From: Bretschneidera sinensis
Lineage: Eukaryota; Streptophyta; Magnoliopsida; Brassicales; Akaniaceae
DNA: 64,000 nucleotides
Reading direction: 5' to 3'
NCBI GenBank assembly: GCA_023935145.1
Contig: CM043699.1
Location: 143,947,036 to 144,011,035 of the forward strand
The notes beneath the pieces are model-generated. The model was not told the origin of the DNA, ran no database searches, and was given only the letters and a program-made list of their open reading frames with translations. Below, one piece after another: positions 1-9,291 of this stretch. Position numbers and translations under genes: made by a program. Position 1 is the stretch's first letter, and the number at the start of each line of letters is the position of its first letter.

Positions 1-552
1 CCAGGGAAAGCTCATTGGGAAGCAGTAAAGTGGATTTTGAGGTATTTACAAGGTCCCACAGAGAAGTGTTTGTACTTTGGTAAAGGTGAGTTAAAAGTAC
101 AAGGCTACATAGATGCAGACTTTGGAGGTGAAGTCGATCACCGAAGAAGCACCACCGGTTATATATTCACTATTGGAAATACAACTGTTAGTTGGATGTC
201 GCAGTTACAGAAGATTGTTGCTCTATCCACTACAAAGGCTGAGTATGTAACAGTGACTGAAGCCAGTAAAGAGATGATATGGCTTCAAGGTTTATTAACT
301 GAGCTGGGATTCAAACAGGAGAAGAATGTTATGCACAGTGATAGTCAGAGTGCGATACACGAAGAATTCAGCATTTCTTTCCAGAACCAAGCATATTGGA
401 CTTCGTTATCACTTCATCAAATCTTTATTGGAAGATGAGGTGTTGATATTGGAGAAGATCCAAGGAAGCAAGAATCCAGCGGATATGTTAACAAAGACAG
501 TGGCTATCGACAAACTGAGGTTGTGTTCAACTTCAGTTGGCCTGCAAGAGTA
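1..552 (+). pseudogene. 3' end of copia pol (RNase H), Tnt1/Tork-like, frameshifted
   Basis: This is the tail of a Ty1/copia polyprotein entering from the left edge. The reading frame from base 1 gives the segment before RNase H (LRYLQGP), then RNase H: YIDADFGG with the first catalytic Asp, ALSTTKAEY with the Glu, and HSDSQSAI with the next Asp. Near base 360 the frame is lost. The remainder (RTKHIGLRYHFI, then NPADMLTK and a stop at about 552) continues in another frame, so the copy is not translatable as one protein. The KNPADMLTK ending and the KEMIWL motif are typical of the Tork/Tnt1 lineage as I know it; the lineage call is inference. The matching 3' LTR follows about 70 bases later. 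The rest of the element, with its 5' LTR, must lie outside the window. Confidence 0.9.
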
Positions 553-624
553 ACAAGACCGGAAAGATCTGCTGCATAGATCGAGGTGTGAAGACAGATT
601 GAAATCAGTCTTCAAGTGGGAGAT

Positions 625-1040
625 TGTTAAAGGTAAAGACCACATGGACAGCACCTTTCGGTGGCCATGTGGGGTGGACAAAGACAAAAACACTTTGGCC
701 ATGTGTTTCCACCTTTTCAACAAAGTAGCTGCAAAACTTGACTAAAATTATCGAAAGTAATTTTGGCAACAACTCAGCACAATTGTTTTCTTGAAGCCTA
801 TAAATACTCTTTGGCTTTCATTTGTAAAAAACACTAATTAAAGTATTAGAGAGAGCTTGAGAGAAAAGCCTAAGAAAAAAATATAATTTAGTGTGGGTTA
901 TGAATTGTAAGTGCTGTAAACAATTTGTATATTTTCTTTCTTTAGTAAAAATGATCTGCAGCAGCTCCGGAGACATAGACACAATTAACCTAACTCCATT
1001 ATTAAATTTGTATACCTGTTATTTACGTTATTATTTCACA
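625..1040 (+). mobile_element. 3' LTR of the Tnt1-like copia element
   Basis: A purine-rich tract (AAGTGGGAGAT, ending at 624) directly precedes TGTTAAAGG, the expected polypurine-tract/LTR junction. A TATA box (TATAAATA, 798-805) lies inside, followed by a pyrimidine/purine-mixed leader. The LTR is taken to end at CA (1039-1040), giving about 416 bp. The right end is an estimate because the partner LTR is outside the window. About 55 bases later the sequence becomes homologous to the DUF2828 gene family in mid-gene, so the element appears to have inserted in, or to abut, that gene. Confidence 0.75.
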
Positions 1041-1094
1041 TTCTTACTGATCTAGTTTATAGAGAAATTTGCATATTTTCCCCCACCCACAAAA

Positions 1095-2722
1095 TCCGAC
1101 AAGGAGAGGTTTTACACTGCCGCTCTCTGACTGCACAAACTTCACCCTAAAACCTTGGCATGCAAAGTCAGGGTTTACCCGGAGTTTGGTTACTTCAAGG
1201 ACTTGGTCGAGATTCTTTACCGGCTTATAGATGGAGATCAAGTGCGCGAGACCCAGAAGAAAGAATGGGAAGCTACCAAGAGAAGTAAACGAAAACGGTT
1301 CATGAGAAAGATGTATTATTCTAAGAGGAAACGTCTTGCAGAGGATGAGAAGAAGAGGAAGCCTAAATCAAGATTCCTCGAGGACGTGAGGATTTCGCAG
1401 AACCAGGCTATGATCAAGGTGGAGTGGGAGCACGCGAGGGCGTCGAGGAAAGAGAGGAGGATTGAAAAGGCAAGATATGCAATTCTTGAATTCTGGGGAG
1501 ATGAGGAAGATCAGTCTTGCATCGAAGTGGTGCCCTTTGAGGCCACGTTGATATGCGAGAGTATCGCGAGGAGGCTGTTCCCTAAAGAGAGTGATCCTGA
1601 ATATGAGGGGATCGAGGAGGCGCATTATGCGTATAGAGTTAGAAATAGGTTGTGGAAGCAGGTTCTTGTGCCTCTGCATAAGGTTCTTCAATTGCCTCAG
1701 GTTTACATGAGTTCGAATCAATGGGATGCTCTGCCTTACAACAGGGTCCCTTCCGTGGCAACGAAGAATTACAAGAACCATTTTTTGAGGCAAGATAACC
1801 AGCGGTTTTATGTGTATCTTGAAGATGTGAAGAAGGAAGATGCGACGATTGCAGCTGGGGCATTACTCCCACACGAGATTATAGCGTCTTTGAAGGATGC
1901 AGATGGAGGAAACGTTGCAGAGCTTCAGTGGGCAAGAATGGTGGAGGATATGGCTAAGAATGGAAAATTGAATAACTGCATTGCGGTTTGTTATGTATCA
2001 GGGAGCATTAAGGGGACTCCAATGGAGGTCTGCGTGGCGCTTGGTTTGTTAATTTCAGAGCTTAGTGAAGAGCCATGGAAGGGGAAGGTGATAACGTTCA
2101 GTACAAATCCTCAGCTTCACTCGATTAGGGGAAATAGCCTCTTGGAGAAGACTAACTTCGTTAGACATATTGATTTGGGTGCAAATATTGATTTTCATTA
2201 AGGTATTTGATCAGATTTTGCAAGTTGCAGTTGAAGGGAAGTTGAGGGAGGATCAGATGATAAAGAGGGTCTTTGTTTTCAGCGATATGGAATGCGATCA
2301 GGCATCTTGCCACCATAGTTATAATAGTTGTGGTCTATATGATTCCGCTGAGAGTGATCAGGCATCTTGGCACCATAGTTATAATAGTTGGGGTCTATAT
2401 GATTCCTCTGAGAGTGATTATTCGGATATGGATAGTGATTCTGATTTTGATGTATATGATGATTATGCGACCAAGCCCTAGGAAAAGTGAGAGGAAAAGG
2501 GAGAAGGGTTTCAATAATGTGCTAGAGATTGTGTTTTGGAAACTTAGGCACTCCTCTGCTACACCGGTGCCTGCCAAAGAGAGCGGGGTGGCACTGATTA
2601 GTGGATATTCCAAGAATATGGCAAAATTGTTCTTGGACAGTGGAGGGATTATCAACCCTGTAGTTGTCGTGGAGCAAGCCATATCTGGGGAGCTGTACCA
2701 AAAGCTTGTTGTCTATGACTGA
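1095..2722 (+). pseudogene. DUF2828/vWA family pseudogene, copy 1 (5'-truncated)
   Basis: Homologous to the intact gene at 9292-11346 from about its codon 129 to its last residues (VVYD). The first ~125 codons are missing at the copia boundary. A stretch of about 50 codons, between the charged region and the TLICEGIARR-like motif, is deleted (near 1500-1530). The frame runs from about 1155 to a stop at 2201, shifts to another frame to 2481, then shifts again to end at 2722, so there are at least two frameshifts. The metal site of the vWA domain is damaged: the first MIDAS Asp is Tyr (YVSGS for DVSGS) and the conserved Thr of the second loop is Ile (ANIDF for CNTNF). A 60-bp tandem duplication lies at 2296-2415. 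Clearly a dead copy. The N-terminal part may sit left of the window beyond the copia element. Confidence 0.88.
2296..2415 (+). repeat. 60-bp tandem duplication inside DUF2828 pseudogene 1
   Basis: Two adjacent 60-bp units start with GATCAGGCATCTTG at 2296 and 2356 and differ at only three or so positions. Being 60 bp long, the duplication keeps frame and adds 20 codons after the VFSDMEC motif, in a place where the intact paralogue has an unrelated acidic stretch. It probably arose by local slippage or unequal exchange. Confidence 0.9.
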
Positions 2723-4804
2723 TGTATCCTAATATTGTATAATTTATTAGTAATCGTTTTACTCCTGCTAGTTTAGCAATGCAAATAGCTGTTTTTTTGC
2801 TCATACTTCGGTTGTCTCCTGTTAGTTGATTTTTTCTTTTCTTTTCTTTTGTTATCTGTCCCTTGATTTTCCTCCATTAGTGAATGACATACAATTTGCA
2901 AATCTTCTATTCTCTCGTGGAAATTGATTGATTATGCAAGGTGATTCAGTTGCATGATTTCCTTTTGCAAAGAGACTTTAGACTATTGGCACTGTGATTT
3001 CCTATTGCCTCTAAGCTTTGCTTGATGTTGACTGTTAACAATTCTTCTGGATTCAGAGATCCCTTCATCTGTAAACATAGATGAAATAGCCTGGTTCTTT
3101 ATGTTGATTCAGCACTTCACTTGGAGTACAGGCAGAAAATTAGGTGTTCACTGATCTTGTATCAATTTCACTTGCTTATTGAAACAAGGATGGAAAGTGG
3201 CAAGAGATTGGGATTTCTACTTTGAAATTACGAGCAAGGTTAGCTCTGACGGAAAGAGTTGTAGTAGGTTATCTAGCTGCTCTGATTCTTCTTTTCTTTC
3301 CTGATGCTGTGTTAATTTCGGCATGTACCTGCATGATGTTTTAAGCTGCAAGTTGGCTACTTGCAGATATGATTTTATTTCCAAGATTTTAAGTTGAATG
3401 AAATTGAAAATCATGGTCAAAATATTTAGCATAAGAACCTTTAATTATGGAACATGTTGATTTCCAATCTCATGGTCTAGTCTTGTGGCTTATATGCCGG
3501 ATTTGGTTTGAGAACTGGATATCTACCTTTACGATTTTTTTCCTCGTGTTGCATGTCTGCAAGGTGGGAAGAACTTAATTCAATGTTCCTTTCTTGGCTG
3601 GTGCTCAGGTAGTTTGTCCATGGTTAAGTTCGCCTTAAGGAGTGTCTTGCTTTTAGTTGCTAAAGTTGCTTGTGGTTATTCAGCTTCTCACATTTCAACT
3701 GTGATTGCTAGCACATTTTCAATTTCTAGCACCTGCCTGGAATATTAGCGTTGTGCTTTTTCTCCATTTGAAAAATAAAGAAAAAGAAGTTACTGGCTTG
3801 TTACATGTTTAAGTACTATCAAAGGTTTTTGGAAGGGGAAAAATATTGTGAACTTATTCCACCCCCACCCTTCTTCTGTACTGTTTTGATGTGTTCCCTT
3901 TTTCCCCTCTCAAAGTTTTTCTGTTAAAGATTCAGTTCTGCACTTACTTTCATTGTCCCTGAGTTTCCACTGTGCAACACAGAAGAGGAAAAATATTTGT
4001 TTATCTTGTTTCTTTCCCAAAACATGTTAAGCTGCAACTGTTTGCTGTGTCCCTTTTGATGATGGCTTGGCTTGGTGTTTCTTCTGATGAAGCTCTTGCA
4101 ATCTTGTAGAATTATGCAGAAAGTAATGAGGTATTAGGTTTCTGAATGGAAGGTTTTTATTCATTTGTATATTGGAAAACGTGGATTCAGCAAAGGCTTC
4201 ATATGGACCTCATTATGCCATAGTTTGAATGTAAAGTTTTTCCTACATTACTAAATTTTGGTTGAAGTTATATATCACTGAGTCTTGGTTGCTGTTGTTG
4301 GCATCGTAAAGTGGAAACATATTGGTGGCTTTCAAGGTGGTATTTATTTCAAAGTTTACAAAAAAAATAGGGGCTTCCAGAGGAATTATCAGTACTCAGT
4401 ATGATCTGTAGTGTTAACTGTGGTCCTGCAATTATGGAACTCTGTCCTGTACTACTGTTTTCCAAGCTTCTTTTACATGTTGTTTAATTTCTATTTTGTT
4501 GATTCTTAATTCTGATTTTTAGTTTCAGGCTGAGTTTTAGTTTATCATCAGAGAATAATTTCGGAGGCATTTTAAGATCTTTAGTTCATAATTTCTCAGG
4601 TGGTCTTGTAGTTGTCTTGGGGGGATACACAGCCTAAGCATTTTAAGACTTCAGCACTTAGTCACTATAGATGCAATAAATTCATGAATAATGTTTAAGA
4701 AACAGATCAAAGAAATTCAAAACAAGTCAGCTACCGACAAGATTCAAACAGGATCCTGCAACCCTTGTACTACTCTCTTCATTTTTTTTACTTTCCTAAA
4801 AAAA
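2723..4804. other. Non-coding stretch, no gene seen
   Basis: About 2.1 kb after the first DUF2828 pseudogene. Only short, unconvincing frames occur on either strand. Composition is T-rich on the + strand, like plant 3'-flanking or intron sequence. I recognise no transposon ends here. An upstream first exon for the DUF309 fragment at 4960 was looked for and not found. Confidence 0.6.
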
Positions 4805-4950
4805 GGGTGAATATCATTGAAGTACCATGTGGTTTGCCTCTTTTAAAAATGCAGCTCTGTGGTTTAAATTTTATCACTTGTATACCTCAAGGTTTGATCC
4901 ATTAGCACGTAAGTACAATTCCGTACTCCATTAAAAAAGCTCACACGAGC
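4805..4950 (+). repeat. Left terminal inverted repeat of the DUF309-carrying element
   Basis: Aligns with the reverse complement of 6079-6223 at roughly 75-80% by eye. Shared blocks include TGTGGTTTGCC, TGTGGTTTAAATT, ATCACTT, ATACCTC, AGGTTTG, TTAGCAC and AAAAAAGCTCAC. The short motif (T)GTGGTTTG / AGGTTTG recurs three times within the arm at about 40-bp spacing. Confidence 0.8.
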
Positions 4951-4959
4951 AATGTTTTG

Positions 4960-5498
4960 TTAGTCCCAGTTCGCACCAGCAAGACCCATGATTTTCATGA
5001 GGATTGCAGCTTCAACGAAGCAGTTGCGCTCTTCAATGGCAGGGAATACTACAGATGCCACGACTTCCTTGAGGATATGTGGAACAAAGGTGAAGAGCCT
5101 ATCAGAACTCTGATTCATGGGATTCTACAATATGCCATGGGATATCATCACCTTTTTAACCACGTTTTTCTTACCATTTTTTTCCCTCTTTTGCTTTTAC
5201 CTTTAATTTGGGTCTGCAGTTAAACTTGCTGTTAGTATTACTTCGTAGTAATAACGATTATTTCCTTTTGGTTCTGACCTAATTGTGGTAATTTTTCAAT
5301 TCATGAGTAGAAGGCATTATACATATAAAAAAATGTATATATGCAGAACCACAGAGGAGCTATGATGAAGTTGGGAGAGGGACATTGTAAGCTCAGAAAG
5401 ATTAATTTCGAAAGGGGAGCCTTCCATCAGTGTGAGCAAAAGATCTCTGCAGTTCTGGATTTCATTTTTCAGACCCAGATAGAACTGGCTGCCTGCAA
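4960..5498 (+). pseudogene. DUF309 domain gene fragment (two exons)
   Basis: Exon A (about 4960-5163) encodes a segment containing EAVALFNGREYYRCHDFLED and then IHGILQYAMGYHHLFN. Exon B (5347-5498) encodes NHRGAMMKLGEG through TQIELAAC. Between them is an intron with GT at 5164 and AG at 5345-5346, joining in phase 0. These match the conserved core of DUF309, a small helical domain of unknown function found in bacteria and, in plants, in a presumably organelle-targeted protein (the Arabidopsis example I recall is At2g41120). The usual N-terminal leader and the C-terminal exon are missing, so this is a captured partial gene. The splice donor after exon A follows CAC rather than the usual CAG. 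The intron shows capture was at DNA level, not through RNA. Confidence 0.8.
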
Positions 5499-6078
5499 GT
5501 TTTTTTTGGGGAGGGGGTGTGAATAAATCTTTTTGTTATCAAATATAGTACCATACTTTTTTCTCTACAAATGTGGTCATCTGTTTTTATGGAGTCAGAC
5601 CTATAAATTGAATTTAAAATCATGCTTTAATTGTCTGTGCGCAACTCTAGTTTATTGAATTGTGAATTAATTTCTTCCATCATTTTGATAATCGTTTGAA
5701 CAGGTGCAGGGTTGACTGGAATTAAATCCCATCTTATATGAAAGGCAACCTTAGTGAGGATTTCACAATTTTCTTTCCTAAAAAAAGGACTTATATCTTC
5801 CCTTGTGCCAAGTGAAAACAAAATTCTTCAATTAGTTTTTTTTTTTTTTGACTTGAAATGTTTCTCCCCTCCTTCCCCCTCTCTTAATGGTGAAGCTTCT
5901 GATTCTTAATGCAACAGAGGAGGCATCTTATGGCCTCTGACTTATTTTGTGTAGTCGTCAGTTATGTTTCCCTGGCTTAACACTATAAACAACACCAAAC
6001 ATTGTTACTGCACTGTATTAGAATGAGATAGGACTGTCTTCTATTGTAAGTGGGGCTGATTCCCCCCACCCGAAAAAA

Positions 6079-6223
6079 AAACACGTGAGCTTTTTTTAGC
6101 GGAGATGGATGGAGAAACCCATGTGCTAACGGAGCAAACCTCGAGGTATTTAAGTGATACAATTTAAACCACAAGGCTGCATCTTTGAAGGCAAACCACA
6201 AGGTATTTCATTGATTTTTGCCC
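6079..6223 (-). repeat. Right terminal inverted repeat of the DUF309-carrying element
   Basis: The inverted partner of 4805-4950. On the + strand it contains CACGTGAGCTTTTTTTAG, GTGCTAACGGAG, AACCTCGAGGTATTTAAG, GGTTTAAACCACAAGG-like blocks and ends TTTTTGCCC at 6223. The arms differ mainly by small indels around the central region, which suggests an old insertion. Confidence 0.8.
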
Positions 6224-6740
6224 AAAGAAAAGTTGTTTCCTCTTGCAATTTCCTGTAAGACTTGAAATTCTCTCTGATAACTGGTATGACATGCATTTGG
6301 ATTCAATATTCAGCTTCTTCCCTGAGCTACATTATTATTTCATATATTTGGATTTAATTTCAGTTGAGCTTTAGGGCCTTGCTTCTTTTAGGTTCTCTTT
6401 GTTTATTACTTGAAAGCAGGTTTAAGTGTAGGCCAACCGCAAACATTTATCTATATTTGACATCTCCCTGCAGGGAAGATACTGATTATGTTATGAATTT
6501 AACATTGTTCAGGATTTCCTTGTGTCCAACGAATGGGGGACAATCTTTATCCTCTACCCAAACAAAAGTCCGGCGGTTAAAACACGCAAGAATCATTTCG
6601 TTTCATTGCCACCCCATCCCTTCTCTATTTAAAAACTCTTTCATAGTTCATTTTTCCTTCGCCTGCAGGATTGAACCGAAACACTTCTCTCTAGAAAGAG
6701 TCATCCGTCACTTTTTCACTGATTTGTAGAGAGAGAGAGA
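6224..6740. other. Non-coding stretch, no gene seen
   Basis: T-rich sequence between the TIR element and the dsRNA-binding-motif fragments. A 121-codon open frame exists here, but it has no recognisable motif and no sensible composition, and I regard it as chance. A GA microsatellite (about 6729-6740) marks the right edge. Confidence 0.5.
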
Positions 6741-6911
6741 TGTGGGTCTGCGAAAATATAGCAGCATGAAAGATGGACCAGACCACAATCCTAGCATCAA
6801 AACGTGCCTCTGTCTGCGTCATTGGCTTCTCATTTGACTCCACATCCTCAGCCAAATCCTGAGGCCCAAAATCTAGCCGCCCAACTCACCTTCCTCCACT
6901 TCACTTCTCCA
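6741..6911 (+). pseudogene. dsRNA-binding motif (DRB/HYL1-like) gene fragment, + arm
   Basis: The conceptual translation, allowing two frame changes, gives KYSSMKDGPDHNPSIK, then VIGFSFDS, then AQNLAAQLTFLHF. This is the order of a dsRBM: YxxxKDGPDHxxxFKAxVxVNGxxF, then a helix with EAQNxAA. Plants have such motifs in DRB/HYL1-type proteins that partner Dicer-like enzymes. The fragment ends where GTAAAT could be a splice donor, so it probably represents one exon. It cannot encode a working motif because the frame breaks near 6800 and 6855. It is the inverted partner of 7178-7340. Confidence 0.7.
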
Positions 6912-7177
6912 AGTAAATTTACATTATTCACATAGACATACACACAAACACATTTATGCGTTTACATATATAGTGGGCAAAACTTATAAAAAGTTCTTTA
7001 CATAAAATTTAATTTAAAATTTTCATGTTTACAATAATAAAATTAATGATCTGTATCTATTATTTAAAACATATTCATGAAAATTTAACATCTACAAAAG
7101 AAAATCAATTTGTTTTACTTCTTCTATGCCATCGAGTTGGTTATACTTCATTCTACAAGGCCCTGTTTGATTGTCTT

Positions 7178-7340
7178 ATTGAGCTGGGCGGCTGGATTTT
7201 GGGTGTCCTTGGAGGATTTGGCTGAGCATGGAGGGTCAAATGAGAAGCCATTGACGGAAACAGAGGCTTTAAAACTATGACTGTGGCCTGGTACATCTTT
7301 TATGCTGCTGTATTTGGCAGACCCCATTTCCTCTGCTGGT
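7178..7340 (-). pseudogene. dsRNA-binding motif gene fragment, - arm
   Basis: On the minus strand the frame reads AKYSSIKDVPGHSHSFKA, SVSVNGFSFDPP, then KDTQNPAAQL, the dsRBM core in a single unbroken frame (inside an 85-codon open frame, 7405-7148). Roughly 75-80% identical to the reverse complement of 6741-6895. After PAAQL the homology stops at a GGCCCTGTTTGATTG junction, so only the N-terminal and central part of one motif remains. The two arms face each other with about 270 bp between, and a transcript through both could fold into a long imperfect hairpin. Confidence 0.7.
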
Positions 7341-7405
7341 AAAACTCCAGCGGTTTTGTCTTGAACATTTTTGTTTTCATATTGATCAAGTAATATATGC
7401 TGCAA

Positions 7406-8629
7406 ACTTATTTTTCCTGAACTTCTCTGCTGTTGTAAAGACTATTTTTCTTAGAACTGTCTCAACAATTTCCTTTTTTTTTTTCAATGGTAAAATGGTA
7501 TCATGGGTCAGTTTATACGGATTGTTTTAGGTCCATTTCTTCGAATAGATCAAAGACAAACAAAAAACATTAGATCTAAAGAATTCGCAAAAAAAAAAAA
7601 TCTATGTGACTTAACCATAATCGAAAATATACCATCAACAAAAATATAAAATATAAGTGAACAATCAGTGTCCATCTCAACAATTTGGTTGGGATATTAT
7701 TTTACGCAAGTAGTGCTATACTCATCACCGATTTTGACCACTATTTTAAACCACTTAAAATAATTTTTATACTCTTTTATTTCACACTTTTAGTTCATGT
7801 TTTTAAAAATAGATCTCTCATATTGTTTGTCCACTTGAAATATGATACAAAAACCAATAACTTTACAAGTATACCCTTAATTTTTTCTATACTTATTATT
7901 AACAAAAATGGACACAATGAAGGTAAAGAAATTAGTCAGAATTATTTAACAATCGTAGTTTTCTTTAGGTAGGGTATACGACCTTCATCTTTTTTGGGAT
8001 CCAAAGTCCTTATGGAATTAAATTAAAGAAATAAAAAGCAGATTGGAAGAGTAAAAAATAAATTAATGATCTTAAATCGAATCTGCAAATAGAGTGAGAG
8101 AGTGCTCTGCCAAAGTTTAGCGGCAAAGAGAGAAAATAAGAGATTAAAGAGATCGATTGATACTTTGATGGAGTTTCAACTTTCAAGTGAGCCAATTATA
8201 TATCACTATTTGGTAAATTTTGTTTTCCAAAATGCCTATTATAATTTTATAAAATTATATCAAGCTATGACATGTTATATATTTTATACACTAGTCGTGC
8301 GGTGAACAGAATAACATAGGTATTTTAAAATTATATATATTATAATTACTTATACACTATTTAATATTTAGTAAATATGAAATATATAAAAATATATAAT
8401 AATATAACTATCGGTTTAGATCGGATTGAAAAATAACAACTCAACACATCTGATTCAAAAAAATTTCAACGTAACTAAACTCAATTTTTAAAAATAACAA
8501 CTCAACCTAATCAAACTCACTTTATCAGTTAGATCGGATTCATAGGTCAACAAAGTTAGGTGCTCATTCCTATTCTCATGGCTTAAAAATCTCTAAATTG
8601 ACATTTTTAAACAAAAAAGATGTGGTACA
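7406..8629. other. AT-rich intergenic stretch, no gene seen
   Basis: Short frames only. The part at 8400-8560 has repeated near-identical phrases (AATAACAACTCAAC twice, TTAGATCGGATT-like twice) and reads like a decayed small repeat element, but ends or target duplications could not be fixed. Confidence 0.5.
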
Positions 8630-9040
8630 AGGCTACTGGTACTAAAAGTTTTTTTGTGATAATACTGTTAATAATAAAACATATTTTATTAATGTCAAAA
8701 TAATATTATTTAAAATAATAAAATTTACTTTAAACTATTGTTTTTTTCTTTTGAAATAATCTCATCATTTTAAATAATATTATTTCGATATTAATAAACC
8801 ATGATCTAAAAATATTACCACTGCTCCAATAAAATAAAAAAAGTGCCTGTAAAATTTGAAACGCGATGGATTGTTTTATAGGTTCTTTTTTATATTAGAG
8901 CAGCGGTGATATTTTAAGATAATAATTTATTAATATCAAAATAATATTAAATATCTGCGTTAGGAGTAAGAAATTCTTGCTATAACTAAGTAGAGATTTC
9001 ATGGACCACTCCGCTATAAAACAATCCACCACGTTTCACA
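8630..9040. repeat. AT-rich foldback/MITE-like cluster
   Basis: The phrase TTATTAATATCAAAATAATATT occurs in slightly varied form directly at about 8684 and 8924 and inverted at about 8767-8792. Separately, AAATATTACCACTGCTCC (8811-8828) is inverted at 8895-8912 (AGAGCAGCGGTGATATTT), and GAAACGCGATGGATTGTTTTATAG (about 8859-8882) is inverted at 9012-9036. The arms interleave rather than nest, so at least two foldback insertions or a rearranged one are present. This lies just upstream of the intact DUF2828 gene and could sit in its promoter. Confidence 0.55.
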
Positions 9041-9181
9041 TTCTTAATGTCAATTCTGCCAATCAGTTAACCATATGATATGACGTGGCAAGCATGTAAC
9101 TCTTCTTTTCTATGTACTATCATGAAACAGACACAGGAGATTCCAACTGTATTTGTACTTCCGTTCAAATCTTTTTCGTCG

Positions 9182-9199
9182 TATATATATATATATATA
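9182..9199 (+). promoter_or_regulatory. (TA)9 tract, possible TATA region of the DUF2828 gene
   Basis: Eighteen bases of alternating TA lie about 95 bp before the ATG at 9292, a usual distance for a plant core promoter plus short 5' UTR. It may only be a microsatellite; no other TATA-like box is closer. Confidence 0.35.
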
Positions 9200-9291
9200 G
9201 AATTAGATTCCGCTTTCATCTTGTACCTTTTCAAAACACAAAAGATATATCTTTTTTTTTTTAATAAAAAAGTCATCTTCATCGTTTAGAA

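Larger units (their letters stand above)
4805..6223. mobile_element. TIR element (Pack-MULE-like) carrying DUF309 exons
   Basis: A 1.42-kb unit bounded by long imperfect inverted repeats (4805-4950 and 6079-6223). The left end begins GGGTGAATATCATTGA and the right end finishes TTCATTGATTTTTGCCC, so the outer ends are GGG...CCC. Between the repeats lie two exons of a DUF309 gene with their intron. Capture of host gene fragments by elements with >100-bp inverted termini is the hallmark of Pack-MULEs. The family assignment is inference: no transposase is present, and the expected 9-10 bp target duplication is only suggested by A-rich flanks (CTAAAAAAA on the left, AAAGAAAAG on the right). Confidence 0.65.

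Noticed and set aside
6364..6729. 121-codon open frame between the TIR element and the dsRBM fragments
   Set aside because: No family motif, odd composition, and no splice or promoter context; looks like chance in T-rich DNA.
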